Source of the DNA: JAEUKA01 sp035340095
GTDB taxonomy: Bacteria > Myxococcota_A > Polyangia > Palsa-1104 > JAEUJZ01
Reading direction: 5' to 3'
Assembly: GCA_035340095.1 (NCBI GenBank)
Contig: DAORGN010000139.1
Location: 1-13,414 of the forward strand
DNA length: 13,414 bases
Positions 7,320 to 13,414 of this stretch are shown one piece after another (position 1 is the stretch's first letter; each line of letters begins with the position of its first letter). The notes under the pieces were generated by a model. That model saw nothing but the letters and a program-made list of their open reading frames with translations, was not told where the DNA came from and ran no database searches. The translations under genes were made by a program, and so were the position numbers.

Positions 7320-8198
7320 ATGTCGACGCACGACCAAGCGCCAAGGCCCAAAACCGACCACATCGAAACGCTGTCGCACGGAGAGCGCTGGTTTCTGGAC
7401 GGTTTTTCCGTCATTCATCCCCCCGGCGGCGTGCTGACCCAAGTGGTCGACATGACCCGCGCGCAAGATGTCATCACGCGACTGAAAGCAGCGGGCGTCG
7501 CGGCGACGTATACGCATCTGCTGGTTCGGGCGGCGGCGCTCGCACTTTCGCGCTGTCCCGACGCGCACAAGCTGGTCTGCGGTTACAAGCGGATGACGCC
7601 AGGGCAAGTCGACATCGGCTTGTCGGTGGCGGGACAGACAAACTATGCGCCGGTGCTGGTGATTGCCGATGCAGCGTCGCGACCCCTGCGCAACTTGGTC
7701 GATTATCTGAAAGCGGAAGTGCCCAAAACGCGCGAAAAAGAAGTCCGCGACCTCGAAGGGATGCGCAAAAACGGCTGGTGGATTCCGGTAGGTTTTTTGC
7801 GTCGCGCGATCTTGCGTCTGCTGCGTCGGATGTTTTGGTTTCAGCGCAAGCTCGTCGGGACATTCCAGCTTACGGTGCTGCGCGATGTTGACACGGTGAT
7901 CCCGATTCTGTTTTATTCGGGCGCGGCGCTCGGCGTGGGTGCGGTTCGCGATCGAGTGATTGCGGTGGATGGCCAGCCGCAGGTGCGCAAGACGGCCATA
8001 TTGTCGATGGCATTTGATCACCGAACGCTCGACGGGAAACGGACGGCAGACTTGCTCTTGCAGGTCTGTCAGATCCTCGAAGGGGACGAGCTGCTATATG
8101 AAGCAGATGAAATGCCTCATATTGCCGAAACGGCAGCAGAAACGCCGCTGCTCGTCGCCAAGCCGTCAACTACTCCGTCGGCATATGCTGGCGGATGA
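7320..8198 (+). CDS. Stand-alone acyltransferase with 2-oxoacid dehydrogenase E2/CAT-like catalytic domain
   Basis: The 292-residue product corresponds to the catalytic domain of dihydrolipoyl acyltransferases (CAT fold) and lacks lipoyl and E1/E3-binding domains. Evidence: VDIGLSVAGQTNYAPVLVIADA (97-118), which matches the E2 strand pattern; TFQLTVLRDVD (181-191) in place of the GTFT.SN segment; GAALGVGAV (201-209); and the active-site motif SMAFDHRTLDG (229-239) with His234 and Asp238 intact. Residues 148-180 are unusual: a run of Trp, Phe, Leu and Arg (GWWIPVGFLRRAILRLLRR and onward) that could be an amphipathic membrane-binding helix. There is no E1 or E3 gene nearby, so a classic dehydrogenase complex is unlikely. 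More probably it acylates, from an acyl-CoA or carrier, the product of the glycosyltransferase 3 bases upstream. The 3' end overlaps the convergent zinc-ribbon gene. Confidence 0.82.
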   Translation: MSTHDQAPRPKTDHIETLSHGERWFLDGFSVIHPPGGVLTQVVDMTRAQDVITRLKAAGVAATYTHLLVRAAALALSRCPDAHKLVCGYKRMTPGQVDIGLSVAGQTNYAPVLVIADAASRPLRNLVDYLKAEVPKTREKEVRDLEGMRKNGWWIPVGFLRRAILRLLRRMFWFQRKLVGTFQLTVLRDVDTVIPILFYSGAALGVGAVRDRVIAVDGQPQVRKTAILSMAFDHRTLDGKRTADLLLQVCQILEGDELLYEADEMPHIAETAAETPLLVAKPSTTPSAYAGG

Positions 8199-8781
8199 CA
8201 TTGCTGGCTTGGTTTAGCCGCTTTAGCTCATACAGCACGCCGATCACAAACAGCGACACCACGATCAGCAGCAGCGGGAAAATCAACCGATTGGACAGCT
8301 TGCCAAGCAGCGTCCCAGCGCGCGGACGACGCCCAGCATCTTGGCGTGCAAGCCACGCGCGAAAACAACACGGACAGGCCCAGCCTTCGTCGGTCATCGA
8401 AACAGCTTGGTCGCTCAGCTTGGATCGCTGACACAGTTCGCAGGTCTTGTCGCCTGTGCTGGCTTCACTTGTGACTTCCATCTCGACGCCGCGCTCGGTC
8501 AAGACCTGCCGAACAATCTCCGGCGGCGGATGCTGCGTCTTGAGCCGCAGCACACCCGTCCGACCCGGAAATCGCTTCGCAAACGCTTCGCTTAGCGCAA
8601 AACGCTCGGCCTCATCACAGAGCCGCTCCGTTTCAGCAACGGTATCGGCGCGCGCCGATTCCCAATCGCCCGAGACCGACAGCACCAAATGAACCGCCTG
8701 TGCCGTCACCCGCAGCGCAAAAATGTCCTTCACGTCCGAGGGAGAATCAGGGGTGCCAGACTCCGTTTGTGAAGCAGCCAT
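8170..8781 (-). CDS. Zinc-ribbon protein with one C-terminal transmembrane segment, function unknown
   Basis: This is a 203-residue product. Residues 17-105 form a mixed alpha/beta domain with no clear family. Two knuckles, CELC (114-117) and CPCC (136-139), make a probable zinc ribbon. A hydrophobic helix at 165-185 (IFPLLLIVVSLFVIGVLYEL core) follows, then a short polar tail. No signal peptide is present, so the zinc ribbon and N-terminal domain probably face the cytoplasm with the helix as tail anchor. Two adjacent ATGs (8784 and 8781) are possible. AAAAGGG ends two bases before the first and five before the second, so I prefer 8781; the longer ORF start at 8838 overlaps the amidohydrolase gene. 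It is the last gene of the minus-strand run and overlaps the acyltransferase gene by 29 bp at its 3' end. Confidence 0.75.
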   Translation of the reverse strand: MAASQTESGTPDSPSDVKDIFALRVTAQAVHLVLSVSGDWESARADTVAETERLCDEAERFALSEAFAKRFPGRTGVLRLKTQHPPPEIVRQVLTERGVEMEVTSEASTGDKTCELCQRSKLSDQAVSMTDEGWACPCCFRAWLARQDAGRRPRAGTLLGKLSNRLIFPLLLIVVSLFVIGVLYELKRLNQASNVIRQHMPTE

Positions 8782-8797
8782 CATGTCCCTTTTGCGT

Positions 8798-10129
8798 TTA
8801 AGGCCGCCGCGTTGCTCGGTCGACGACCACCGCCCCACCCTTCATGACCCAGCGGACTTTGTGCAGCACCACGTTGATGTCTTGCAGCGGGTCTCCGTCG
8901 ACCGCGACGATGTCCGCAAAGTATCCGGGCGCCACCGTGCCGACCGATTTTTCCATTCCCAAAAGCGCTGCGGCTTGGGTGGTTGCCGTCGACAACGCCT
9001 GCGCCGGAGTCATCCCCAGCTTGACGAACCAGCCCAGCTCCAAGGTGTTTTCACCAAACATCGTGAACACCGCGTCGCTGCCCATCGCCATCGGCACACC
9101 CATCCGAAACGCCCGCCGTGCCGTCTCGAAGTTTTTGGGAATGAACGCCCGCAGGTTGCTCACCGCGTCGCTGGTGAAGCCATACACTTTGGGATTGTCC
9201 GCGTAATAGCGGTTGTGGTCGATGGTTGGAACATAGTAGATGCGGCGACGAGCCATCTCGGCCAGCGTCGCATCGTCGATGTCCGTCGCGTGCTCGATCG
9301 AATCGGCACCGGCACGCACCGCATCGCGCGCACCCGACGGACCATAGGAATGAACGGCGCAGCGCTTGCCAGCCCGGTGGGCGACATCGACTGCGGCTTT
9401 GATTTCCTCGAACGAAAACGTCTGAAAGCCGGTCACATCGTCATAACCGCCCGTCGACGCCACCACTTTGATCTGATCGACCCCGGACGCAACCTGCTGC
9501 CGTGCAAGTCGCATCACTTCGGCGGGACCATCGGCGGCACCAGGAAGCACCGGCTGTCCGGGCTTGGGGGCTTCGTCCGTCGCAAACAGCGGCAGACCAG
9601 ACACCAGCATGCGCGGACCCATCATCGCGCCGCGCCGAATCAGCTCGCGCATCGACAGATCCATTCCGTCAAACGAACCGAGGTCGCGCACCGTCGTCAC
9701 GCCGGTCTCCAGCGTGCGCTGCGCGTTGCGCTGGGCCAAAAACACCGTCACCGCAGACGAACGCTTGAGAAACTGCTCGATCGGCTTTAGTCCCGACTGA
9801 TCGTCGAACAGATAGCTCATGTGGGTGTGGACGTCGATGAGCCCAGGAATCGCCGTGTACTGGCTCAGGTCCAGCACCGAAACGCCCGCGGGAACCGGCG
9901 CCCCCTGCGGCAGCACGCTTTTTACCCGATCGTCTTCAATGACCACCAGCGGACTTTGCTGCACACGCCCCGAACCGTCGACCAGCTTCCCAAATCGCAC
10001 TGCGATGAGCTTGCCCGCCGCTTTCGCACTGCCAAAAGGGATCGCGGCCACCAGCATGGCGCCAAACGCTGCGCACCAAATGGCTTGCCGGCGAACTCCG
10101 ATACGGACGGAATTCGTGCTCGCAGTCAT
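8798..10129 (-). CDS. Secreted metal-dependent amidohydrolase (imidazolonepropionase-like)
   Basis: This TIM-barrel amidohydrolase hydrolyses an amide or peptide-like bond; relatives include prolidase-type Xaa-Pro hydrolases and imidazolonepropionase-like enzymes. From the ATG at 10129 the product has 443 residues and a signal peptide (RR at 13-14, hydrophobic 17-32, cleavage near SAKA|A at 37-38). The RR lacks a full Tat motif. All metal ligands are in place: GLIDVHTHM with His101 and His103, Lys221 (QIKVVAS; probably carboxylated), His260 (VHSYG), His280 (SIEHA) and Asp352 (MGSDA). The C-terminal strand region (TVAPGYFADIVAVDGDPL) is typical of the family. GGAG 10 bases before the ATG supports this start over upstream ATGs at 10162 and 10183. 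The substrate is not predictable. The gene is spaced closely (16 bases) from the zinc-ribbon gene. Confidence 0.9.
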   Translation of the reverse strand: MTASTNSVRIGVRRQAIWCAAFGAMLVAAIPFGSAKAAGKLIAVRFGKLVDGSGRVQQSPLVVIEDDRVKSVLPQGAPVPAGVSVLDLSQYTAIPGLIDVHTHMSYLFDDQSGLKPIEQFLKRSSAVTVFLAQRNAQRTLETGVTTVRDLGSFDGMDLSMRELIRRGAMMGPRMLVSGLPLFATDEAPKPGQPVLPGAADGPAEVMRLARQQVASGVDQIKVVASTGGYDDVTGFQTFSFEEIKAAVDVAHRAGKRCAVHSYGPSGARDAVRAGADSIEHATDIDDATLAEMARRRIYYVPTIDHNRYYADNPKVYGFTSDAVSNLRAFIPKNFETARRAFRMGVPMAMGSDAVFTMFGENTLELGWFVKLGMTPAQALSTATTQAAALLGMEKSVGTVAPGYFADIVAVDGDPLQDINVVLHKVRWVMKGGAVVVDRATRRP

Positions 10130-10155
10130 ACGCTGTTGTCTCCAGGTTCCAGCTC

Positions 10156-10180
10156 GGTTCATACAGAATAGGCGTGAACC
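10156..10180. promoter_or_regulatory. Perfect inverted repeat upstream of the amidohydrolase gene
   Basis: GGTTCA (10156-10161) and TGAACC (10175-10180) are perfect mirror arms with a 13-base centre, 26 bases before the amidohydrolase ATG. The 83-base gap here is the widest in the minus-strand run. A weak minus-strand promoter could overlap it (CAGACA, 18-base spacer, TATTCT, each 4 of 6 to consensus). It could be an operator, or simply a short hairpin between genes. Confidence 0.25.
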
Positions 10181-10212
10181 CAAGGCGGTGTCTGGATCTT
10201 TCTGCGCGACGG

Positions 10213-10737
10213 TTACAGCGCGAGAAGATCCTCACCATTGTGAAGCGACTGAAGCGACACACCGAGCGTCTGCATCTCGCGTTCACCGAGCGCCAGCGAT
10301 TCGACCATTTCAGCGAACGGATGAACCACGCCAAACTGCGTCGACAGCGCCCGCATGATGTCGTCCCACTCGCGCGCCGCTTGGATCGCCGCTTGCGTCT
10401 GTTCCGGCTTCTGCTCGTGCGTGCTCCACGCTTCCAAAAGCGACGCACGCCGCAGCCGATCCGCCGCCGTCAAAAGATACTTGGCAGCGGCCCGCACAAG
10501 CGGCAGACCACTTACGCGACGTTCGCTGTCTTCGGCGCCCGCGGCTTCGGACAGAACCGCCATCACCATCGCCTGCACTTGCTCGGCGGCCCGTCCCCGC
10601 TCGAGCCGCTTTTCCACCGGCATCGCAGCGACGTGATGCACATGCTCCATCGCTGTCAGCTCTTTGGCCAACGCACGCCAGCGATCTACGCGAAGAGACA
10701 ACGAAAAACGATTCGATAACGGACTCGAAGTGCTCAC
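10213..10737 (-). CDS. Small helical protein of unknown function, GTG start
   Basis: I recognise no family in this 174-residue product. It appears almost wholly alpha-helical, with no signal peptide or membrane segment, and is rich in Ala, Arg, Glu and Leu. Notable is a His/Met-rich stretch EHVHHVAAMP (31-40). A helix pair at 76-103 and a Glu/Gln-rich helix at 107-125 follow, then VHPFAEMVESLALGEREMQ (138-156). The start codon is GTG at 10735-10737, and no strong Shine-Dalgarno sequence precedes it. It begins 11 bases after the stop of the Ppx/GppA gene, so translation is probably coupled. Continuous coding on this strand and close spacing argue that it is real; overlapping frames on the other strand have no better features. 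Confidence 0.65.
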   Translation of the reverse strand: MSTSSPLSNRFSLSLRVDRWRALAKELTAMEHVHHVAAMPVEKRLERGRAAEQVQAMVMAVLSEAAGAEDSERRVSGLPLVRAAAKYLLTAADRLRRASLLEAWSTHEQKPEQTQAAIQAAREWDDIMRALSTQFGVVHPFAEMVESLALGEREMQTLGVSLQSLHNGEDLLAL

Positions 10738-10748
10738 AAATCCGAATG

Positions 10749-11696
10749 TTAACCCTGCCCAAGCGGCTTCGGCCTACTTTTTTCCTCGGCTGCGCGGGCA
10801 AGCTCCTCAAGCACGCCAAAGCGCACGCCGCGATCGCTCACCACCACGTCGGAAACGTTCGACCGCTCGGCGGCTCGCAACAAAATCAGCGCCCCAGCAA
10901 AAATCACATCGGCACGTCGTGGATCGAGTCCCGGAAGCTGGCATCGCTCAGCGACAGTGCGACGGCCTAGATCCAAGATCACGTCACGCAGCCTGGCGGT
11001 GGGAATGCGCAGACCATCGACCTTTTTGCCGTCGTAGCTTGTCATTCCCAAGTGGATCGCCGCCACCGTGGTGGCCGTCCCCGCCAGCGCCACCAGCTCG
11101 CCTTCGGCTTGCGGCAGCTTCGACAGCCCTTCATCAATCGCCGCCGTCACCGACGCAATCTCTTGCGGCGTCGGCGGATCGTGAAAAATGAAGCGCTCGT
11201 GCAGTCGCACCGATCCGATCTTCACGCTCGCGAAGCGTTCGGGCGCTTGCCCCCCGACGATCAGCTCGGTTGATCCGCCGCCGATGTCGAGCACGCTGCG
11301 CCGACCGCTCGCCGGCAGTGGCAGACTTTCCGACACCGACAGAAACGCCAGCCGCGCTTCGTCATCACCCGAAATCACCCGCAGCTCGACGCCGGTTTTC
11401 GCCAGCGCCGATAGCAGTTCGTCGCTGTTTTGCGCCGCGCGCAGCGATTCGGTTCCCACGATGACCAAGCGATCGACCTTCAGCTCTTTGGCGCGATCGA
11501 TCTGCCGAGAAATCGCCGCCAGCGTCCGCGCAATCGCATCGGGATGCAGCCGCCCGGTGCGATCGAGGTCTTGCCCAAGACGCGGCATTTCCAAAAAATC
11601 AGCGACGGGACAAAGCCGAGGTGTCTGATCGGGAAACAGATCGGCCACCAGCAGCATCGCGGTATTGGTTCCACAGTCGATCGCAGCAAGACGCAT
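10749..11696 (-). CDS. Ppx/GppA-type phosphatase (exopolyphosphatase / pppGpp phosphohydrolase), short form
   Basis: This cytoplasmic enzyme of the ASKHA fold hydrolyses polyphosphate or the gamma-phosphate of pppGpp, tying it to stringent and phosphate stress responses. The 315 residues cover only the two N-terminal actin-like domains; the long E. coli Ppx and GppA carry an added C-terminal HD-like part. Motifs: MRLAAIDCGTNTAMLLVAD (1-19, phosphate loop 1), ISGDDEARLAFLSV (108-121, with the conserved catalytic Glu), VLDIGGGSTELI (135-146), the phosphate-2 strand LVALAGTATTVAAI (201-214) and VSDRGVRFGVL (286-296). I choose the ATG at 11696 because family members begin directly with M-R-x-A-x-I-D; a GTG at 11705 would add three residues. 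Cys8 replaces the more usual Val/Leu/Ile. It follows the 344-residue protein after about 40 bases and precedes the small GTG-start gene. Which substrate it prefers cannot be told from the sequence. Confidence 0.9.
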   Translation of the reverse strand: MRLAAIDCGTNTAMLLVADLFPDQTPRLCPVADFLEMPRLGQDLDRTGRLHPDAIARTLAAISRQIDRAKELKVDRLVIVGTESLRAAQNSDELLSALAKTGVELRVISGDDEARLAFLSVSESLPLPASGRRSVLDIGGGSTELIVGGQAPERFASVKIGSVRLHERFIFHDPPTPQEIASVTAAIDEGLSKLPQAEGELVALAGTATTVAAIHLGMTSYDGKKVDGLRIPTARLRDVILDLGRRTVAERCQLPGLDPRRADVIFAGALILLRAAERSNVSDVVVSDRGVRFGVLEELARAAEEKSRPKPLGQG

Positions 11697-11736
11697 CGCC
11701 GCCACGCTAGCAGATCCGATCGACTTGGGCGCTGCG

Positions 11737-12771
11737 TCAGAGGAACTTGAGCCGTTTTTGCAGATCGCGAATCAGCGAAAAAAAGTCCGCTGCCGTCAGG
11801 CCCGACCCCGAAATGTTGGAAATCAGGTTGTCGCCAAACATCAGCTCGCCGTCGCCGGCCCGATGAATCGCCATGTGCACAAGGTCGTGATAGGCGATCC
11901 GTCCGGGGCGACCGTTTTGCGCGATGAAGTTGCGGAAAAACAGGTGCCGATTGCCAAACAGCACCGAGTCAGACGCCGATCCAAACACCGTGCAGTCGAG
12001 CAGCGCCAGCACTTCTTCTTCGTCGGGCACTTCGCAGAACTTGCGCGCGTTGCGCAGCTTTTTGTCGGGAATGTTCGGTGTCAAATACAGCGATGACACG
12101 GGCCCAAACGGTCGCAGCGAATCTTGCAGCAGCTCGATGCGCAGCCGCACTTCGACAAACTTGGGTGCCGGCGTCGCCAGCTTGCCAATCAGTTGGTTGT
12201 GTTCGCCGTGGACAAAAGCCGCCAGCTCGCGCCACCTGCCCTGCACCGTCAGCACCCGATCGCCGATGCGATCCAGCACCCGCTCGCGCGCTTCTTCGTC
12301 GTCGTCGCGTAACTGGGCCAGCGTCCGATCATCGGCCCGTCCACACGCCGCCAGCGCCAGACCATAGAGCGATCGCAACAAGAGCCAGCGCCCGATGCCT
12401 CGCGGATAGTCCAGCTCGCGCTGAAGCTGACACGACGCAATCAGCTCGCGCAGACGACCAAAGTGCCGCTCGCTGTCCGCCAGGTTGTTTTCGTACAGAA
12501 GCAGCACCAGCGCACGCACCGGTTGCAAAAGATCGGACAAAAACGTCGCATCGTCGCGCTCGTCGGGATCGTCACTTTGGAACAGCGCCAGGTGGGCCGT
12601 CCCAATGTCATCCGCGAGCGAGTGCATTTCCGTCGACAGATCGCGACTTGCGCGCGGCTCGACAAACTTGCGAAACGGCGGCCAGCCAAGCGACGACAAC
12701 ACCTCGCCTGACACTTTGAATGTCAGCTCCCACAGCCGATACGGGAGCTTTTCAGCAGCGGTCTGGGTCAT
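11737..12771 (-). CDS. Protein with long helical N-terminal region and a C-terminal module that may be PH-like, function unknown
   Basis: This product has 344 residues from the ATG at 12771; the longer reading frame would run into the VWA gene. Residues 45-215 are helical and charged, with an acidic cluster (DDDEEARERVLDRIGDR, 156-172), and look like a repeat or coiled-coil scaffold. Residues 247-345 form a compact module opening with DEEEVLALLDCTVFGSASDS (250-269), then LFGNRHLFFRN (271-281). I recall the pattern L.D.T.FGSA.D...F...G.Y..N from bacterial PH-like or stress-linked domains, but I could not verify this. No signal peptide or membrane helix is seen. It begins 7 bases after the VWA gene ends and so is translationally linked to it. 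A role as cytoplasmic partner of the VWA membrane protein is inferred from position only. Confidence 0.7.
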   Translation of the reverse strand: MTQTAAEKLPYRLWELTFKVSGEVLSSLGWPPFRKFVEPRASRDLSTEMHSLADDIGTAHLALFQSDDPDERDDATFLSDLLQPVRALVLLLYENNLADSERHFGRLRELIASCQLQRELDYPRGIGRWLLLRSLYGLALAACGRADDRTLAQLRDDDEEARERVLDRIGDRVLTVQGRWRELAAFVHGEHNQLIGKLATPAPKFVEVRLRIELLQDSLRPFGPVSSLYLTPNIPDKKLRNARKFCEVPDEEEVLALLDCTVFGSASDSVLFGNRHLFFRNFIAQNGRPGRIAYHDLVHMAIHRAGDGELMFGDNLISNISGSGLTAADFFSLIRDLQKRLKFL

Positions 12772-12778
12772 GGCCGAG

Positions 12779-13414
12779 CTACCGCTTCGGACCCATGAGC
12801 GACCCGATGATCGCCAGCAAAATGATAAGCCCGAGCAGGCCGCCAGCGACGGCAAGAACCCAATAATACCAGGGCCAGCCAGCCGGATCTGCCGGTTCAA
12901 ACTGCGGCAGTTGGGCGACGGTGAACGACTCGGACGCGATGTCGTCTTTGCCGGACCGGAACATGACTTGGAAAACGTGCTGCTGTCCGTCGCCCGATTG
13001 GGTCAGACCAAACCGCACCACATGCGTCGACACGATCTCATCGACGAGCTGCTCGAAGTGATGCGGAATGTCTCCGGCGTTTTTGCTGCCTCGCGCCGTC
13101 GAGCCCGCCGCTTTCGACATCTCGATCAGGTTGCGCAGCCGTCCCGCTTCGAACGGTCCGTAGCCAATCGTCGCCAAGCCGACGCCGGCATCGTGCGCTT
13201 TTTTTCCGACCTGCTCATAGCTGTCTTTGGTTCCAGCCGCGTCAATTCCGTCGGAAAACACCACGACCATTTTGCGCTTGCCGACCGATTCGCGCAGAAG
13301 GTCAATTGCCACCCGAACGCCGTCGAGCATCCGGGTCTCTGTCGCATCTTCGTCGATTTTGAGCCGGTCCAGCTCGCGCGCGACTTCGTTTGGCCGTCCC
13401 AGCTCTTCCAGTTT
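12779..13414 (-). CDS. VWA-domain membrane protein, C-terminal part, continues beyond the window
   Basis: The frame is open through the last base (13414), so only the last 211 residues are seen; the ATG at 13330 is internal. Visible parts: the second half of a von Willebrand factor A domain, including a probable MIDAS Thr in EDATETRMLDGV (22-33 of the visible part) and the third MIDAS motif VVVFSDGIDAAG (50-61). Then IGYGPFEAGRLRNL (83-96) and a beta-rich region at 130-172 follow. A single transmembrane helix (about 182-204) ends in a short basic tail MGPKR. VWA domains bind protein ligands through a metal. Here the VWA part is expected outside the cytoplasmic membrane, with the C-terminal helix as anchor. 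The gene leads the visible minus-strand run and is followed 7 bases later by the 344-residue gene. Confidence 0.85.
   Translation of the reverse strand, partial: KLEELGRPNEVARELDRLKIDEDATETRMLDGVRVAIDLLRESVGKRKMVVVFSDGIDAAGTKDSYEQVGKKAHDAGVGLATIGYGPFEAGRLRNLIEMSKAAGSTARGSKNAGDIPHHFEQLVDEIVSTHVVRFGLTQSGDGQQHVFQVMFRSGKDDIASESFTVAQLPQFEPADPAGWPWYYWVLAVAGGLLGLIILLAIIGSLMGPKR

Noticed and set aside
8723..9790. 355-codon plus-strand frame opposite the amidohydrolase
   Set aside because: Rich in His, Arg and Gln as expected from the reverse complement of a GC-rich gene; it has no motif, while the minus-strand frame shows all metal ligands.
1..13414. Insertion sequences, CRISPR arrays, prophage or toxin-antitoxin modules
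   Set aside because: No transposase-like motif, terminal repeat, spaced direct repeat or paired small genes were seen on either strand.

Overview
The window is GC-rich bacterial chromosome. The set of genes suggests a Myxococcota-like (former deltaproteobacterial) organism: a PEGA-domain protein with a signal peptide, an Ala/Lys-rich linker and a C-terminal anchor; a DUF885 envelope protein; a one-domain Ppx/GppA phosphatase; and several long proteins with no recognisable family. This assignment is an inference from gene content. No marker gene is complete enough to fix it. I see no mobile element, CRISPR array, tRNA or rRNA.

Layout. Positions 1 to about 86 hold the 3' part of a small bacterial SRP (4.5S) RNA gene on the plus strand; its 5' end lies left of the window. 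It converges on a minus-strand DUF885 gene (160-2028). In that gene the family's metal-binding HE...PGHH...Q motif has been replaced, so it looks like a pseudoenzyme. A 124-bp divergent spacer separates it from a plus-strand block: a small helical protein (2153-2560) overlaps by ATGA the PEGA-domain membrane protein (2557-4059). Then come an unrecognised 590-residue soluble protein (4108-5880), a GT1-type glycosyltransferase (6003-7316) and, three bases later, a stand-alone E2/CAT-fold acyltransferase (7320-8198).

The right half is a single minus-strand run read from beyond the right edge: a membrane-anchored VWA protein (partial, 12779 to edge), a 344-residue protein with a C-terminal module that may be PH-like (11737-12771), a Ppx/GppA phosphatase (10749-11696), a small GTG-start protein of unknown function (10213-10737), a secreted amidohydrolase (8798-10129) and a small zinc-ribbon membrane protein (8170-8781). 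The last gene overlaps the acyltransferase tail to tail by 29 bp.

How the genes may work together. The tightly coupled glycosyltransferase and acyltransferase look like a two-step glycosylation/acylation pair acting on a lipid or natural product. The 590-residue protein just upstream is a candidate partner. The small protein and the PEGA protein are translationally coupled and probably act together at the envelope. The minus-strand run mixes envelope proteins (VWA, amidohydrolase, zinc ribbon with a membrane segment) with a (p)ppGpp/polyphosphate phosphatase. Its common purpose cannot be read from sequence alone. The most unusual items are the degenerate DUF885 active site, the glycosyltransferase/acyltransferase pair with its basic amphipathic insertion, and the orphan 590-residue protein.
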